64,000 bases of DNA from an uncultured Gemmatimonadota bacterium. Its GTDB lineage: Bacteria > Gemmatimonadota > Gemmatimonadetes > Gemmatimonadales > GWC2-71-9. Where the stretch lies: the NCBI GenBank assembly GCA_946887295.1, contig CAMPKP010000002.1, positions 1 to 64,000 of the forward strand, read 5' to 3'. The notes under the pieces are model-generated. The model did no database searches. It was given only the letters and a program-made list of their open reading frames with translations, and was not told the DNA's origin. A program made the translations under genes and the position numbers. Below are positions 1 through 9,352 of this stretch, one piece after another (position 1 is the first letter of the stretch; each line of letters opens with the position of its first letter).

Positions 1-867
1 ATCCAGCAGCAGATCAACCAGGTGGGCGGGGCGGTGGCGTATCGCGCCCCCACCTTCGCGATCGGGGGCTCCGCGTACCATCGCACGCGATGGACCGCTC
101 TGGACGTTCGCGGGACGCTCGGATGGAACCCGGTCGCGGCCCTCGCCGCCGGGGTGGAGGCGGTTCATCAGCGGCACTACGGGGGGCGCAACTCGGATTT
201 CGTCGCCCTCACCGCCGGCCTTCAGCCGGTGCGCGGACTCTCGCTCACCGGCTCGGCGCGGCTGGGGGACATGGTGGCGGCGCCCGCGATCCCGGGCGAC
301 ACCGCCCAGGAGCTCTCGGACTACAGCGCGGCAATCGCCTGGGACCGCGAGCGGCTCGGCCTGCGCCTGGGCTTCACCCACACCGCGCCGTTCAGCCCGT
401 TCGGCTACTCGGAGTTCATCCGCATCGGGGCCATCGGCCCGGCGCCCGAGGTCGACTGGCTCACGGCGAGCGCCCGGCTCGCGCCGCTCCGCTGGCTCAC
501 GCTGGAGGGGTGGTACAGCGATCCCCGCGACGTCACGCCGGAAGGGATCCCGCCAAGCCATTCGGTGTCGGCGGTGACGCTGCGCTCCAAGTTCCTGCGC
601 CAGTTCCCCAGCGGCATCTTCGACCTCAAGCTGCGCTTGAGCGTGGAATCATGGGGCAGCGGGGTGATCGGGCGCGACGCCGCGGGCGAGCCGATCCGGC
701 TCAAGGGCGCGACGTTCTTCCGTAGCCTGCTTCAGGTCCAGCTTCAGAGCTTCTCGATCTTCTGGGACCGCGGGAATCTGAGTGCCTCGAGCCTGACCTA
801 CGTGCCCGGTTTCGAGATCCCGGCGTACGGAAGTGTGTTCGGCGTGCGGTGGGAGTTCATGAACTAG
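1..867 (+). CDS. Outer-membrane beta-barrel protein, C-terminal part (5' end outside window)
   Basis: The reading frame is open from the first base of the window and ends in TAG at 865-867, so only the last 288 residues are present. It shows alternating short amphipathic segments rich in Gly, Leu, Arg and aromatics, separated by polar loops, as in transmembrane beta-strands. The chain closes with a strand-like segment (GSVFGVRWEFMN) close to the aromatic C-terminal signature of outer-membrane barrels. No plug domain, enzyme motif or binding site is visible in this part. It may be the barrel of a TonB-dependent receptor or an unrelated porin-like protein, and the family cannot be settled from the C-terminus alone. 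A structured non-coding stretch separates it from yicC, so it probably belongs to a different transcription unit. Confidence 0.6.
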   Translation: MQQQINQVGGAVAYRAPTFAIGGSAYHRTRWTALDVRGTLGWNPVAALAAGVEAVHQRHYGGRNSDFVALTAGLQPVRGLSLTGSARLGDMVAAPAIPGDTAQELSDYSAAIAWDRERLGLRLGFTHTAPFSPFGYSEFIRIGAIGPAPEVDWLTASARLAPLRWLTLEGWYSDPRDVTPEGIPPSHSVSAVTLRSKFLRQFPSGIFDLKLRLSVESWGSGVIGRDAAGEPIRLKGATFFRSLLQVQLQSFSIFWDRGNLSASSLTYVPGFEIPAYGSVFGVRWEFMN

Positions 868-933
868 ATTCTCGGGCGGGCGCCGTAAGCCATTGATCTT
901 CAATGAGTGTGGATGCCCTGCCTGTGATGCCGG

Positions 934-978
934 GCGAAGCGGAGGAGACCGGGGACCGCTGCGCCTCCTTCGCTTCGC
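934..978. repeat. Strong intergenic inverted repeat (14-bp stem)
   Basis: Bases 934-947 (GCGAAGCGGAGGAG) pair with 965-978 (CTCCTTCGCTTCGC), giving 14 pairs with one G-T wobble and a 17-base loop. No T-tract follows, so this is not a textbook intrinsic terminator, although it lies 67 bases after the stop of the barrel gene and could end its transcript. Read on the minus strand, the 3' arm and following bases give CCCTGAGCGAAGCGAAGG, close to the element at 31467-31500. A smaller hairpin (TCCGC 992-996 with GCGGA 1004-1008) follows. I see no gene in 868-1091. Confidence 0.6.
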
Positions 979-1103
979 TCAGGGCGCCGGATCCGCCCCG
1001 CATGCGGACGTCGCTCCGTCGCGTCCAGTCCCTACCAGCAACCCACTTTCCCGGCTAAGTTTCCCGGCTTTCCCGGCATCAGGGAGGTCCTCTGCCCTAC
1101 AGT

Positions 1104-1967
1104 ATGACCGGCTTCGGTGCGGCCGAAGGCGCGGTGGCGGGCGGCTGGATCAGACTCGAGATACGAACCGTCAACCACCGACACTTCAACCTCGCCACCA
1201 AGCTGCCCGGGGAGCTTGCCGGGCTCGAGGGTGAGGTCCGGGAGCGGCTTCGCCGCGAGTTCGACCGGGGCCACGTGGCGGTACAAGCCAGGTGGACCGA
1301 GTACCCGGAGCGCGCGAGCGGCTTCACCGTGGATCTGGAGCGGGCCCGTCTGGTGACCGAGCGGCTGCGGGAGCTCCAGGGAGCGCTGGGCCTCGGCGGC
1401 GAAGTGACCCTGGAGATGGTGGCGCGGCAGCCCGAGGTGGTCTCCCTGTCGGGCAACGACCAGGCGGAAGTCTCCTGGGCCGAGCTGGAGCCGCTCGTCG
1501 CGAAGGCCGCGGCGGAATGCCGAGCCATGCGAGCGCGAGAGGGCGAGGCGCTCACCGCGGAGCTGCGTCACCGGCTGGATCTGCTGGAGGCTGCCGCCGG
1601 GCGCATCGCCACCCAGGCCCCCGAGCGGCTGGTCCGGGAGCGCGATCGCCTCAGAGCGGCGGTGGCCGAGCTGCTCGATGGCCGGCCGGTGGACGATGCC
1701 CGCCTGGCGCAGGAGGTGGCTTTCCAGGCCGACCGGCTGGACATCACCGAGGAGCTGGTGCGGTTCCGGGCGCACGTGGCGGCGGCACGTGAGGCGTTGT
1801 CGGCCGACAGGCCGGCGGGCAAGCAGCTCGGCTTCCTGGCGCAGGAGCTCGGTCGCGAGGTGAACACCATGGGCGCGAAAGCGAACGACGCCCGGATCGC
1901 GCACGAGGTCATCGGGATGAAGGGGGAGCTGGAGAAGCTCCGGGAACAGCTCGAGAACCTCGAGTGA
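1104..1967 (+). CDS. yicC: YicC family endoribonuclease
   Basis: This 287-residue protein opens with MTGFG, the family signature, and ends with a typical DUF1732 region (about residues 205-287, including REVNTMGAKANDA and a terminal REQLENLE-like helix). YicC proteins are small cytoplasmic endoribonucleases; E. coli YicC is linked to small-RNA turnover. Most relatives start M-x-x-S-MTGFG, and here the in-frame codons just upstream read CTG-CCC-TAC-AGT before the ATG, with an SD-like GGGAGG at 1082-1087. A CTG start at 1092 is therefore possible. A weak -10-like TAAGTT lies at 1056-1061. The stop overlaps the gmk start (GTGA), as expected for the widespread yicC-gmk-rpoZ-coaBC neighbourhood. 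Confidence 0.93.
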   Translation: MTGFGAAEGAVAGGWIRLEIRTVNHRHFNLATKLPGELAGLEGEVRERLRREFDRGHVAVQARWTEYPERASGFTVDLERARLVTERLRELQGALGLGGEVTLEMVARQPEVVSLSGNDQAEVSWAELEPLVAKAAAECRAMRAREGEALTAELRHRLDLLEAAAGRIATQAPERLVRERDRLRAAVAELLDGRPVDDARLAQEVAFQADRLDITEELVRFRAHVAAAREALSADRPAGKQLGFLAQELGREVNTMGAKANDARIAHEVIGMKGELEKLREQLENLE

Positions 1968-2599
1968 AGCCGTTCCTCCTCGTGTTGTCCGCGCCGTCCG
2001 GAGGCGGGAAGAGCAGCATCGCGCGGAATCTGCTGCAGGGGCGGGACGATCTGGGGTACTCGGTCTCGGCGACGACGCGGCCGATGCGCGAGGGCGAGCG
2101 CGAGGGCGTGGACTACCACTTCCTGAGCCGGGAAGAGTTCCTGCGGCGCCGGGAGGCCGGTGAGTTCCTGGAAACGGCCACGTACGGCGGCCATCTCTAC
2201 GGAACGCTGCGGAGCGAGATCGACCGCATCTTCAGCCGCGGGCGTCACGCGGTGCTCGACATCGAGATCGAAGGCGCCCGGCAGATCCGGGCCAACTTCC
2301 CGAACTCGCTGCACGTGTTCGTGCTGCCGCCGTCGGCGGAGGTGCTCATCGGCCGGCTGAGGGGCAGGAACACCGAGCCGCCCGAGGTGGTCCGGGAGCG
2401 CATCACCCGCGCGGCCGACGAGCTGGCCGCGGTGGCGGAGTACGATTACGCCCTGGTCAACCAGGATCTCGTGGTGGCGGTGGCGCAGGTCGCCGCCATC
2501 CTCGATGCGGAGGCCCGCCGGGTGTCCCGGCAGGACGACCTCCCCAGGTTCATCGACCGGTTGCGGCATGATGTCGTGACCGCGGTCGAGAAGATCTAG
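1964..2599 (+). CDS. gmk: Guanylate kinase
   Basis: Gmk phosphorylates GMP (and dGMP) to the diphosphate with ATP, an essential cytoplasmic step in guanine nucleotide synthesis. The 211-residue protein has a P-loop APSGGGKSS (residues 10-18) and the GMP-binding segment TTRPMREGEREGVDYHF around residues 38-55, and its length is normal for the family. It starts with GTG inside the yicC stop (GTGA at 1964-1967), so translation is probably coupled. rpoZ follows after 28 bases with its own ribosome-binding site. Confidence 0.96.
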   Translation: MKPFLLVLSAPSGGGKSSIARNLLQGRDDLGYSVSATTRPMREGEREGVDYHFLSREEFLRRREAGEFLETATYGGHLYGTLRSEIDRIFSRGRHAVLDIEIEGARQIRANFPNSLHVFVLPPSAEVLIGRLRGRNTEPPEVVRERITRAADELAAVAEYDYALVNQDLVVAVAQVAAILDAEARRVSRQDDLPRFIDRLRHDVVTAVEKI

Positions 2600-2627
2600 T
2601 CATCACGCTTCGAAGGAGTGCAGGCAC

Positions 2628-2840
2628 ATGCGCATCATCACACCGACCGAAGTCGCCAAGCAGGCCGGGAACAAGTATCTGGGGGTTCTGGTCGCGGCGA
2701 AGTTCGCGCGGTACCTGAACGAGTTCCCCAAGGATCAGCTGGCGCACCAGGGTGAAAAGCTCACCACCAAGGCGCTGCAGGCGCTGATCGACGGCGAGCT
2801 GAACTACAAGCTGGTCCGCCGCCGCCGCTCCGAGGCCTGA
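2628..2840 (+). CDS. rpoZ: RNA polymerase omega subunit
   Basis: This 70-residue protein matches the omega core: MRIITP at the N-terminus, a helical stretch with NKYLGVLVAAKFAR, and KLTTKALQALIDGELNY before a basic tail. Omega aids folding and assembly of the beta' subunit. It is shorter than E. coli RpoZ (about 90 residues) but within the range for compact omegas. AAGGAG at 2615-2620 provides a well-placed SD before the ATG. The coaBC start lies 2 bases past the stop. Confidence 0.9.
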   Translation: MRIITPTEVAKQAGNKYLGVLVAAKFARYLNEFPKDQLAHQGEKLTTKALQALIDGELNYKLVRRRRSEA

Positions 2841-2842
2841 GC

Positions 2843-4036
2843 GTGTGGGCCGGCCGCCACGTCGTCCTCGGCGTGTCGGGCGGGATCGCGTGCTACAAGA
2901 GCTGCCATCTCGCCAGGCGCCTGACTGAGGCGGGGGCCCGGGTGGACGTCGTGCTCACCCGGAGCGCCGCCGAGTTCGTCGGGCCGGTCACGTTCGAGTC
3001 GCTCACCGGGCGCCCGGTGCTCACCTCCCTCTGGGAGCCGGGCCGGGCGCTCGCTCACGTCAGGCTGCCGCAGGCGGCCGATCTCGTCGTGGTGGCGCCC
3101 GCCACGGCCCATCTCCTCGCCCGCATGGCGCAGGGCCTCGCCGACGACGTGCTCACCACGCTGCTGCTCGCCCGTACCGCCCCCGCCCTCGTCGCGCCCG
3201 CCATGAACGACGAGATGTACGCCCGCCCCGAGACCCAGGCCAACCTGGAGCGGCTTCGCTCCCGCGGCGTCGTCGTGGTCGGGCCTGAAGTCGGCGCGCT
3301 GGCCGAAGGTCCGTCGGAGCGGCCGGGGCGGATGAGCGAGCCCGACACGATCCTGGCGCATGCGGCGCGGGTGGTGCGGGGCCGGGGCAGGCTGGCCGGC
3401 CTGCGGGTGGTGGTCACCGCAGGCCCGACCCGCGAATCGATCGACCCGGTCCGGGTGGTGACCAACCGGTCGAGCGGCAAGATGGGCTATCGCCTGGCGG
3501 AGGTCGCCTGGGAACGAGGCGCCGACGTCGTTCTCATCTCGGGGCCGGTCGCGCTGGCACCGCCGCTCGGCGTCACCCTGCGGCGGGTGGAGAGCACCAG
3601 CGATCTGGAGACAGCGGTACGAGGCGAGCTCCCCTCGGCGGACGTGCTGGTGATGGCCGCGGCGCCCGCGGATTTCCGGCCCAGCGATCCCAGCTCGAGC
3701 AAGCGCTCGCGCATAGACGGCGCCCTGGCCATTCCGATGGAGCCGACCGAGGACATCCTGAGCGGCACCCGCGAGCTCAGGAAAGCGGGGAGCGTCATGG
3801 TCGGCTTCGCGCTCGAGACCGGGGACGCACTGGCCAAGGGGCGCGCGAAGCTGGAGCGCAAGGATCTCGACTTCATCGTCGTGAACGACGCCCTCGAAGC
3901 TGGAGCCGGATTCGAGCACGACACCAACCGGGTCGCCGTGATCGGACGCGACGGCACGCCGCAGATTCTCCCGCTGCAATCCAAGCGAGAGGTGGCGGAG
4001 GCCATTCTCGACGCCGTGGAGCGGTCCCTTGGATGA
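2843..4036 (+). CDS. coaBC: Bifunctional phosphopantothenoylcysteine decarboxylase / phosphopantothenate-cysteine ligase
   Basis: CoaBC makes 4'-phosphopantetheine for coenzyme A. Residues 1 to about 180 form the FMN-dependent decarboxylase (CoaC), with GVSGGIACYKS near the N-terminus, the catalytic-type His72 (AHVRL) and PAMN at 119-122. Residues from about 185 form the ligase (CoaB), with TAGPTRESIDPVR and the NRSSGKMGYRLAE motif. At 397 residues it has the usual length. One point is odd: in the substrate-flap motif, where E. coli-type enzymes read LACG with catalytic Cys158, this protein reads LAEG, so Glu155 replaces the cysteine. The start is GTG, 2 bases after rpoZ, and the last 8 bases overlap the next gene. 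Confidence 0.94.
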   Translation: MWAGRHVVLGVSGGIACYKSCHLARRLTEAGARVDVVLTRSAAEFVGPVTFESLTGRPVLTSLWEPGRALAHVRLPQAADLVVVAPATAHLLARMAQGLADDVLTTLLLARTAPALVAPAMNDEMYARPETQANLERLRSRGVVVVGPEVGALAEGPSERPGRMSEPDTILAHAARVVRGRGRLAGLRVVVTAGPTRESIDPVRVVTNRSSGKMGYRLAEVAWERGADVVLISGPVALAPPLGVTLRRVESTSDLETAVRGELPSADVLVMAAAPADFRPSDPSSSKRSRIDGALAIPMEPTEDILSGTRELRKAGSVMVGFALETGDALAKGRAKLERKDLDFIVVNDALEAGAGFEHDTNRVAVIGRDGTPQILPLQSKREVAEAILDAVERSLG

Positions 4037-4791
4037 GCTGCGGCGGCGGTACCTGATCCAGCAGGTGGAGCTGGGAGGGCCTGAGGTGATTCTCGGCCGG
4101 GGGCAGGCGCCGGCGCCCCAACCTGAGCCGGCACCCCGGCCGGAGCGTCAGGCGGCGCCGGCGCCGCCCTCGGTCGAGAGCGCGCAGCCCAAGTGGCTCA
4201 AGGGTGCGCCTCCCATTCCGGGTCCCGGTCTCACCATCACCTCGGCCGATCCGGTCCTGCTCGGCAACGACCTCGCCGCGCTTCCCACCATCGAGGCGAT
4301 CGCCGAGCGGATCCGCACCACGTACTGCTGCGGGCTCTGTCCCGGGCGGACCAACGCGGTGCCCGGGGAGGGCAATCCGCAGGCGCGCATGGTGCTCATC
4401 GGCGAGGGCCCCGGCGCGACCGAAGACGCGACCGGCCGGCCGTTCGTGGGCCAAGCGGGGAAGCTGCTCGAAGGAATTCTCGAGGCTATTGAAGTTCCCC
4501 GTGATTCAGTGTACATCACCAACATCGTCAAATGCCGGCCCCCCCAGAACCGGAAGCCCCTGCCCGATGAGATCGCGGCCTGCATCCCCTATCTGCACCG
4601 ACAGCTGGAGCTCATTCGTCCGAAGGTGATCCTCGCCATGGGCGGGACCGCGGGCGAGGCACTGCTCGGTGTGAGAAAGGGACTGGGGGAGCTGCGGGGC
4701 AAGGTGCACACGTACAACGGCATTCCGCTGATCGTGACGTACCATCCCGCGGCCCTGCTCCGCAACCCCAACTGGAAGAAGCCGACCTGGG

Positions 4792-6168
<1,377 letters not shown>

Positions 6169-6170
6169 TC

Positions 6171-7544
6171 ATGGCGCGTGCCCGGTCGGTCTACCGCTGC
6201 ACCGAATGCGGTCACGAGCACGCCAAGTGGGTGGGGCGCTGCGAGGGATGCGGCGAATGGAACTCGGTGGCGGAGGAGCCGGTCGCGTCCCGACGGACCG
6301 CCGAGGCCGGGGGACGGCGGAACGTCGGCACGTTCCGGACCGCCGACGTTCCGCCGGCGCGCCTGCGCGACGTCGCCACCGCGCCGCTCCAGCGCTGGCG
6401 GACCGGCATCGATGAATTCGACTTCGTGCTCGGCGGGGGCATCGTGCCGGGCTCGATGATCCTGATCGGCGGCGAGCCGGGCATCGGAAAGTCCACGCTG
6501 CTGCTGCAGGCGGCGGCGCGGCTGGAGACAGTGGGGCGGACGGTGCTCTACGCCAGCGGCGAGGAATCGCCCGATCAGATCCGGCTCCGGGCGGAGCGGC
6601 TGGACGAAGACGCGGGCGCGGTGCACGTCCTGGGCGAGACCCGGCTCGAGGCGATCGTCGCGGCCGCCGGTGTCGTCTCGGCCGACGTCGTCGTCATCGA
6701 CTCGATCCAGACCGTGTACACCGACGCGCTGGAAAGCGCCCCGGGCAACGTCGGCCAGGTGCGCGAGTGCTCGGGACAGCTCATGCGGTTCGCCAAGGAG
6801 AGCGGCACCGCGGTCATCGTGGTGGGTCACGTCACCAAGGGCGGGGGCATCGCCGGTCCCAAGACCCTCGAGCACATCGTGGACACCGTGCTCTACTTCG
6901 AGGGCGAGGCCGCGCTCGACGACCGCCTGCTCCGCGCCACCAAGAACCGCTTCGGCTCGGTCGACGAGCTCGGCGTCTTCTCGATGACCGAGCGCGGGCT
7001 CGTCGCGGTGCCGAACCCGTCGGCGGTCTTCCTCGCGGCCCGGGCCGACGGCATCAGCGGCAGCGCCGTCACCGCGTTGATGGAAGGCACGAGGCCGGTG
7101 TTGGTGGAGGTGCAGGCGCTGGCCGCGAAGTCGGGTTACGGCACGCCCCAGCGCGTGGCGACGGGAATGGACCCCAAGCGGCTCGCCGTCCTGCTCGCCG
7201 TGCTGGAGCGGCGGGCCCAGACCTCGTTCGCCGATCTCGACGTCTTCGTTCAGGTTACCGCCGGCGTGCGGCTCTCCGAGCCGGGCGCCGACCTCGCGGT
7301 GGCGGCGGCGCTGGTCAGCAGCCTGTACAACCGCCCGGCTCCGGCGGACGTGATCTTCCTGGGTGAGATCGGCCTGGGTGGGGAGATCCGGCCCAGCGGC
7401 GCGATCGAGCGCCGGATCGCCGAGGCCGCGCGACTCGGGTTCCGGCGGGTGTTCGGCTCCTCGCGCAGCACGTCGCAGGTCTCCGGCGTCTCCGTGGTCG
7501 GCCTCGACCACGTCGAGCAGCTGGTGCGCACCCTTGCCGCGTGA
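6171..7544 (+). CDS. radA: DNA repair protein RadA (Sms)
   Basis: RadA is a DnaB-like ATPase that processes branched recombination intermediates. The 457-residue protein has a C4 zinc finger (C10, C13, C24, C27), Walker A GEPGIGKS (101-108), the diagnostic KNRFGS motif at 258-263 and a C-terminal Lon-protease-like domain without an obvious protease role. The ATG at 6171 places the zinc finger at the usual N-terminal distance; the frame stays open far upstream, but that part lies inside dnaB and is not coding. Its end overlaps the ispD start. Confidence 0.96.
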   Translation: MARARSVYRCTECGHEHAKWVGRCEGCGEWNSVAEEPVASRRTAEAGGRRNVGTFRTADVPPARLRDVATAPLQRWRTGIDEFDFVLGGGIVPGSMILIGGEPGIGKSTLLLQAAARLETVGRTVLYASGEESPDQIRLRAERLDEDAGAVHVLGETRLEAIVAAAGVVSADVVVIDSIQTVYTDALESAPGNVGQVRECSGQLMRFAKESGTAVIVVGHVTKGGGIAGPKTLEHIVDTVLYFEGEAALDDRLLRATKNRFGSVDELGVFSMTERGLVAVPNPSAVFLAARADGISGSAVTALMEGTRPVLVEVQALAAKSGYGTPQRVATGMDPKRLAVLLAVLERRAQTSFADLDVFVQVTAGVRLSEPGADLAVAAALVSSLYNRPAPADVIFLGEIGLGGEIRPSGAIERRIAEAARLGFRRVFGSSRSTSQVSGVSVVGLDHVEQLVRTLAA

Positions 7545-8229
7545 CGTGGGCGTCGTGGTGGTCGCCGCGGGCCGGGGCACCAGAATCGGCGGCGATCTTC
7601 CCAAGCAGTATCTCCCCATCGGCGGCGTACCCATCCTGCTGCGGGCCATCCGACCCTTCAGCAGTCATCCCGATGTCGAGCAGGTGGTGGTCGTCCTCGC
7701 GGCCGCCGACGCCGAGAGCCCGCCCGACTTCCTGTCGGCCCTGACGGGCGAGGCACTGACGATCACCGCCGGCGGGCGGGAGCGCTCCGACTCGGTCGCG
7801 GCGGGGCTCCGCGCCCTCCGGGACGGGTGCGAGGTGGTGCTGGTTCACGACGGCGCCCGGCCCTTCGTGGACCGGGCGGTGATCGACGCCGTCATCGCTC
7901 ACGCTCGGGCCGGGCACGGTGCGGTCGCGGCGGTGCCGGTGAGCGACACGATCAAGGAAGCGGCGGGTCCGGACCCGACGCTGATCGGGCGCACCGTGCC
8001 GCGCGCCGGGCTCTGGCGAGCGCAGACGCCGCAGGGATTTCCCCGCCGGCTCCTCGCCGACGCCTACGCGCGGGCCGGCGCCGGCGGGGGCGGGGCGACG
8101 GACGACGCGGCCCTGGTCGAGGCATACGGCGGCACGGTGCGCCTGGTGCCCGACTCACCGCGCAACATGAAGATCACGACCCGAGACGATCTCGCTGTCG
8201 CGGAGGCGCTCGCCGAGGCCGGCCGATGA
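7534..8229 (+). CDS. ispD: 2-C-methyl-D-erythritol 4-phosphate cytidylyltransferase
   Basis: IspD couples CTP to methylerythritol phosphate in the MEP isoprenoid pathway. The protein opens with GVVVVAAGRGTRIG, the nucleotide-binding loop, followed by PKQYLPIGG, later VLVHDGARPFV and near the end DDAALVEAYG and PRNMKITTRDDL, all in family order. I chose the TTG at 7534 (MPRDVGVVV...), overlapping radA by 11 bases; a GTG at 7546 would remove only four residues. The length is about 231 residues. The stop overlaps the next start (ATGA). ispF is encoded separately, 53 kb away in this window. Confidence 0.92.
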   Translation: MPRDVGVVVVAAGRGTRIGGDLPKQYLPIGGVPILLRAIRPFSSHPDVEQVVVVLAAADAESPPDFLSALTGEALTITAGGRERSDSVAAGLRALRDGCEVVLVHDGARPFVDRAVIDAVIAHARAGHGAVAAVPVSDTIKEAAGPDPTLIGRTVPRAGLWRAQTPQGFPRRLLADAYARAGAGGGGATDDAALVEAYGGTVRLVPDSPRNMKITTRDDLAVAEALAEAGR

Positions 8230-8876
8230 CCCTGCCGTTCCAGTCGGAGCGAGAGGTGGAAGCCGCCATTCCGGTGGTGGCCGCGCATCTCGAGCGCGGC
8301 GGGCTCCTCGCCTATCCCACCGAGACGGTCTATGGGCTCGGATCCAACCCCTCACGGCCGGCGCTCGCCGCACTCGCGCGGCTCAAGGGCCGCGAGCCGG
8401 GCAAGCCCTTCCTGGTCCTGGTGTCGGGCCGAGCCATGGCAGAGGAATGGGGCCTCGTGCTGTCCCCGTCGGCTCGGGCACTCTCCGCGGCGTTCTGGCC
8501 CGGCCCGCTGACACTGGTCCTGCCGGGGGGCGAGGGCCGGTTGCCCGACGAGCTGCGCGGCAAGGAGGGCGGCATCGCGGTGCGCCACACCTCGCACGTG
8601 GGTATCGCCCGCCTGGTGACCGCTACCGGCGTGCCGCTCACCTCGACCTCCGCCAACCGCCCGGGCCATCCCGCCGCGCCGGGGCCCGACAGGATCGGCG
8701 AGGTCTTCCGGGCCGAGATCGATCGGGGAGAGCTGCTGGTGCTGGATGGAGGAGTGCTGGGCAACGTGCCTCCCTCCACGCTGGTGGACTGCACCGGATC
8801 GGTTCCCCGGCTGGTACGCGAGGGCGCGATCCCGCGCGCCGAGCTGCGGCGCGCCGCAGGCCGACTGGCGCCCTGA
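8226..8876 (+). CDS. L-threonylcarbamoyladenylate synthase (Sua5/YrdC/YwlC family)
   Basis: This enzyme makes threonylcarbamoyl-AMP, the precursor of the universal t6A37 modification of ANN-decoding tRNAs. The 216-residue protein contains only the YrdC domain and lacks the long Sua5 C-terminal domain. Visible are YPTETVYGLG near residue 32, the ARLKGREPGKPF phosphate-binding segment, STSANRPG and the closing TLVDCTG. The start codon overlaps the ispD stop (ATGA). A YwlE-like phosphatase follows, the same pairing as ywlC-ywlE of Bacillus. Confidence 0.92.
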   Translation: MTLPFQSEREVEAAIPVVAAHLERGGLLAYPTETVYGLGSNPSRPALAALARLKGREPGKPFLVLVSGRAMAEEWGLVLSPSARALSAAFWPGPLTLVLPGGEGRLPDELRGKEGGIAVRHTSHVGIARLVTATGVPLTSTSANRPGHPAAPGPDRIGEVFRAEIDRGELLVLDGGVLGNVPPSTLVDCTGSVPRLVREGAIPRAELRRAAGRLAP

Positions 8877-8882
8877 CCCGGC

Positions 8883-8890
8883 TATCTTTT
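8883..8890 (+). promoter_or_regulatory. Possible -10 element immediately before the phosphatase gene
   Basis: TATCTTTT at 8883-8890 ends three bases before the ATG at 8894. If used, transcription would begin at or next to the start codon, giving a leaderless mRNA. No convincing -35 element lies 16-19 bases upstream, and there is no Shine-Dalgarno sequence. The gene may equally be read through from upstream. Confidence 0.3.
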
Positions 8891-8893
8891 GAC

Positions 8894-9352
8894 ATGCACG
8901 TCATCTTCGTCTGCACCGGGAACACCTGCCGCAGCCCGATGGCCGAGGGATTGTTGCGCCAGGCGCTGGCGGCGCGCGGGATCGATCAGGTGACGGTGGC
9001 CTCGGCCGGCACCGGCGCATGGGAGGGCGCGCCGGTCTCCGAGGGCGCCTATCTGGTCGGGCTGGAGCATGGGCTGGACCTGAGCGAGCATCGAGCCAGG
9101 CTGCTCACCCGCGATCTGGTGCGCGAGGCCGATCTGGTGCTCACGATGTCCGGACATCATCTGGCGCGGGTGGCGGAGCTGGGTGGAGAGCACAAGGTGC
9201 ACCTGCTCGGCTCGTACGCCGGCCGCGACGCCGGTCGCTCCGAGGTGACCGACCCCTTCGGCTCCGAGCTCGCGAGCTACCGGACTACCTTCGGCGAGCT
9301 GCAGGAGCTGATCGGCCAGGTGGTGAGCCGCGTCGCCGGCATGGTGCGGTGA
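8894..9352 (+). CDS. Low-molecular-weight phosphatase, probable YwlE-type protein-arginine phosphatase
   Basis: The 152-residue protein has the LMW-PTP P-loop C-x5-R-S near its N-terminus (CTGNTCRS, Cys7 to Ser14) and a conserved DP general-acid pair near residue 120 (EVTDPFG). Position 11 is threonine. In Bacillus YwlE the equivalent Thr11 favours phosphoarginine over phosphotyrosine, where ordinary LMW-PTPs carry isoleucine. Together with the adjacent YwlC homologue, this suggests an arginine phosphatase. A tyrosine phosphatase or arsenate-reductase role is less likely but not excluded. It starts 17 bases after the previous gene with no SD, and its stop overlaps aroE (GTGA). Confidence 0.85.
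   Translation: MHVIFVCTGNTCRSPMAEGLLRQALAARGIDQVTVASAGTGAWEGAPVSEGAYLVGLEHGLDLSEHRARLLTRDLVREADLVLTMSGHHLARVAELGGEHKVHLLGSYAGRDAGRSEVTDPFGSELASYRTTFGELQELIGQVVSRVAGMVR

Noticed and set aside
893..1234. Plus-strand frame of 113 codons before yicC
   Set aside because: It runs through the 934-978 hairpin and into yicC in another frame, with no conserved features or SD.
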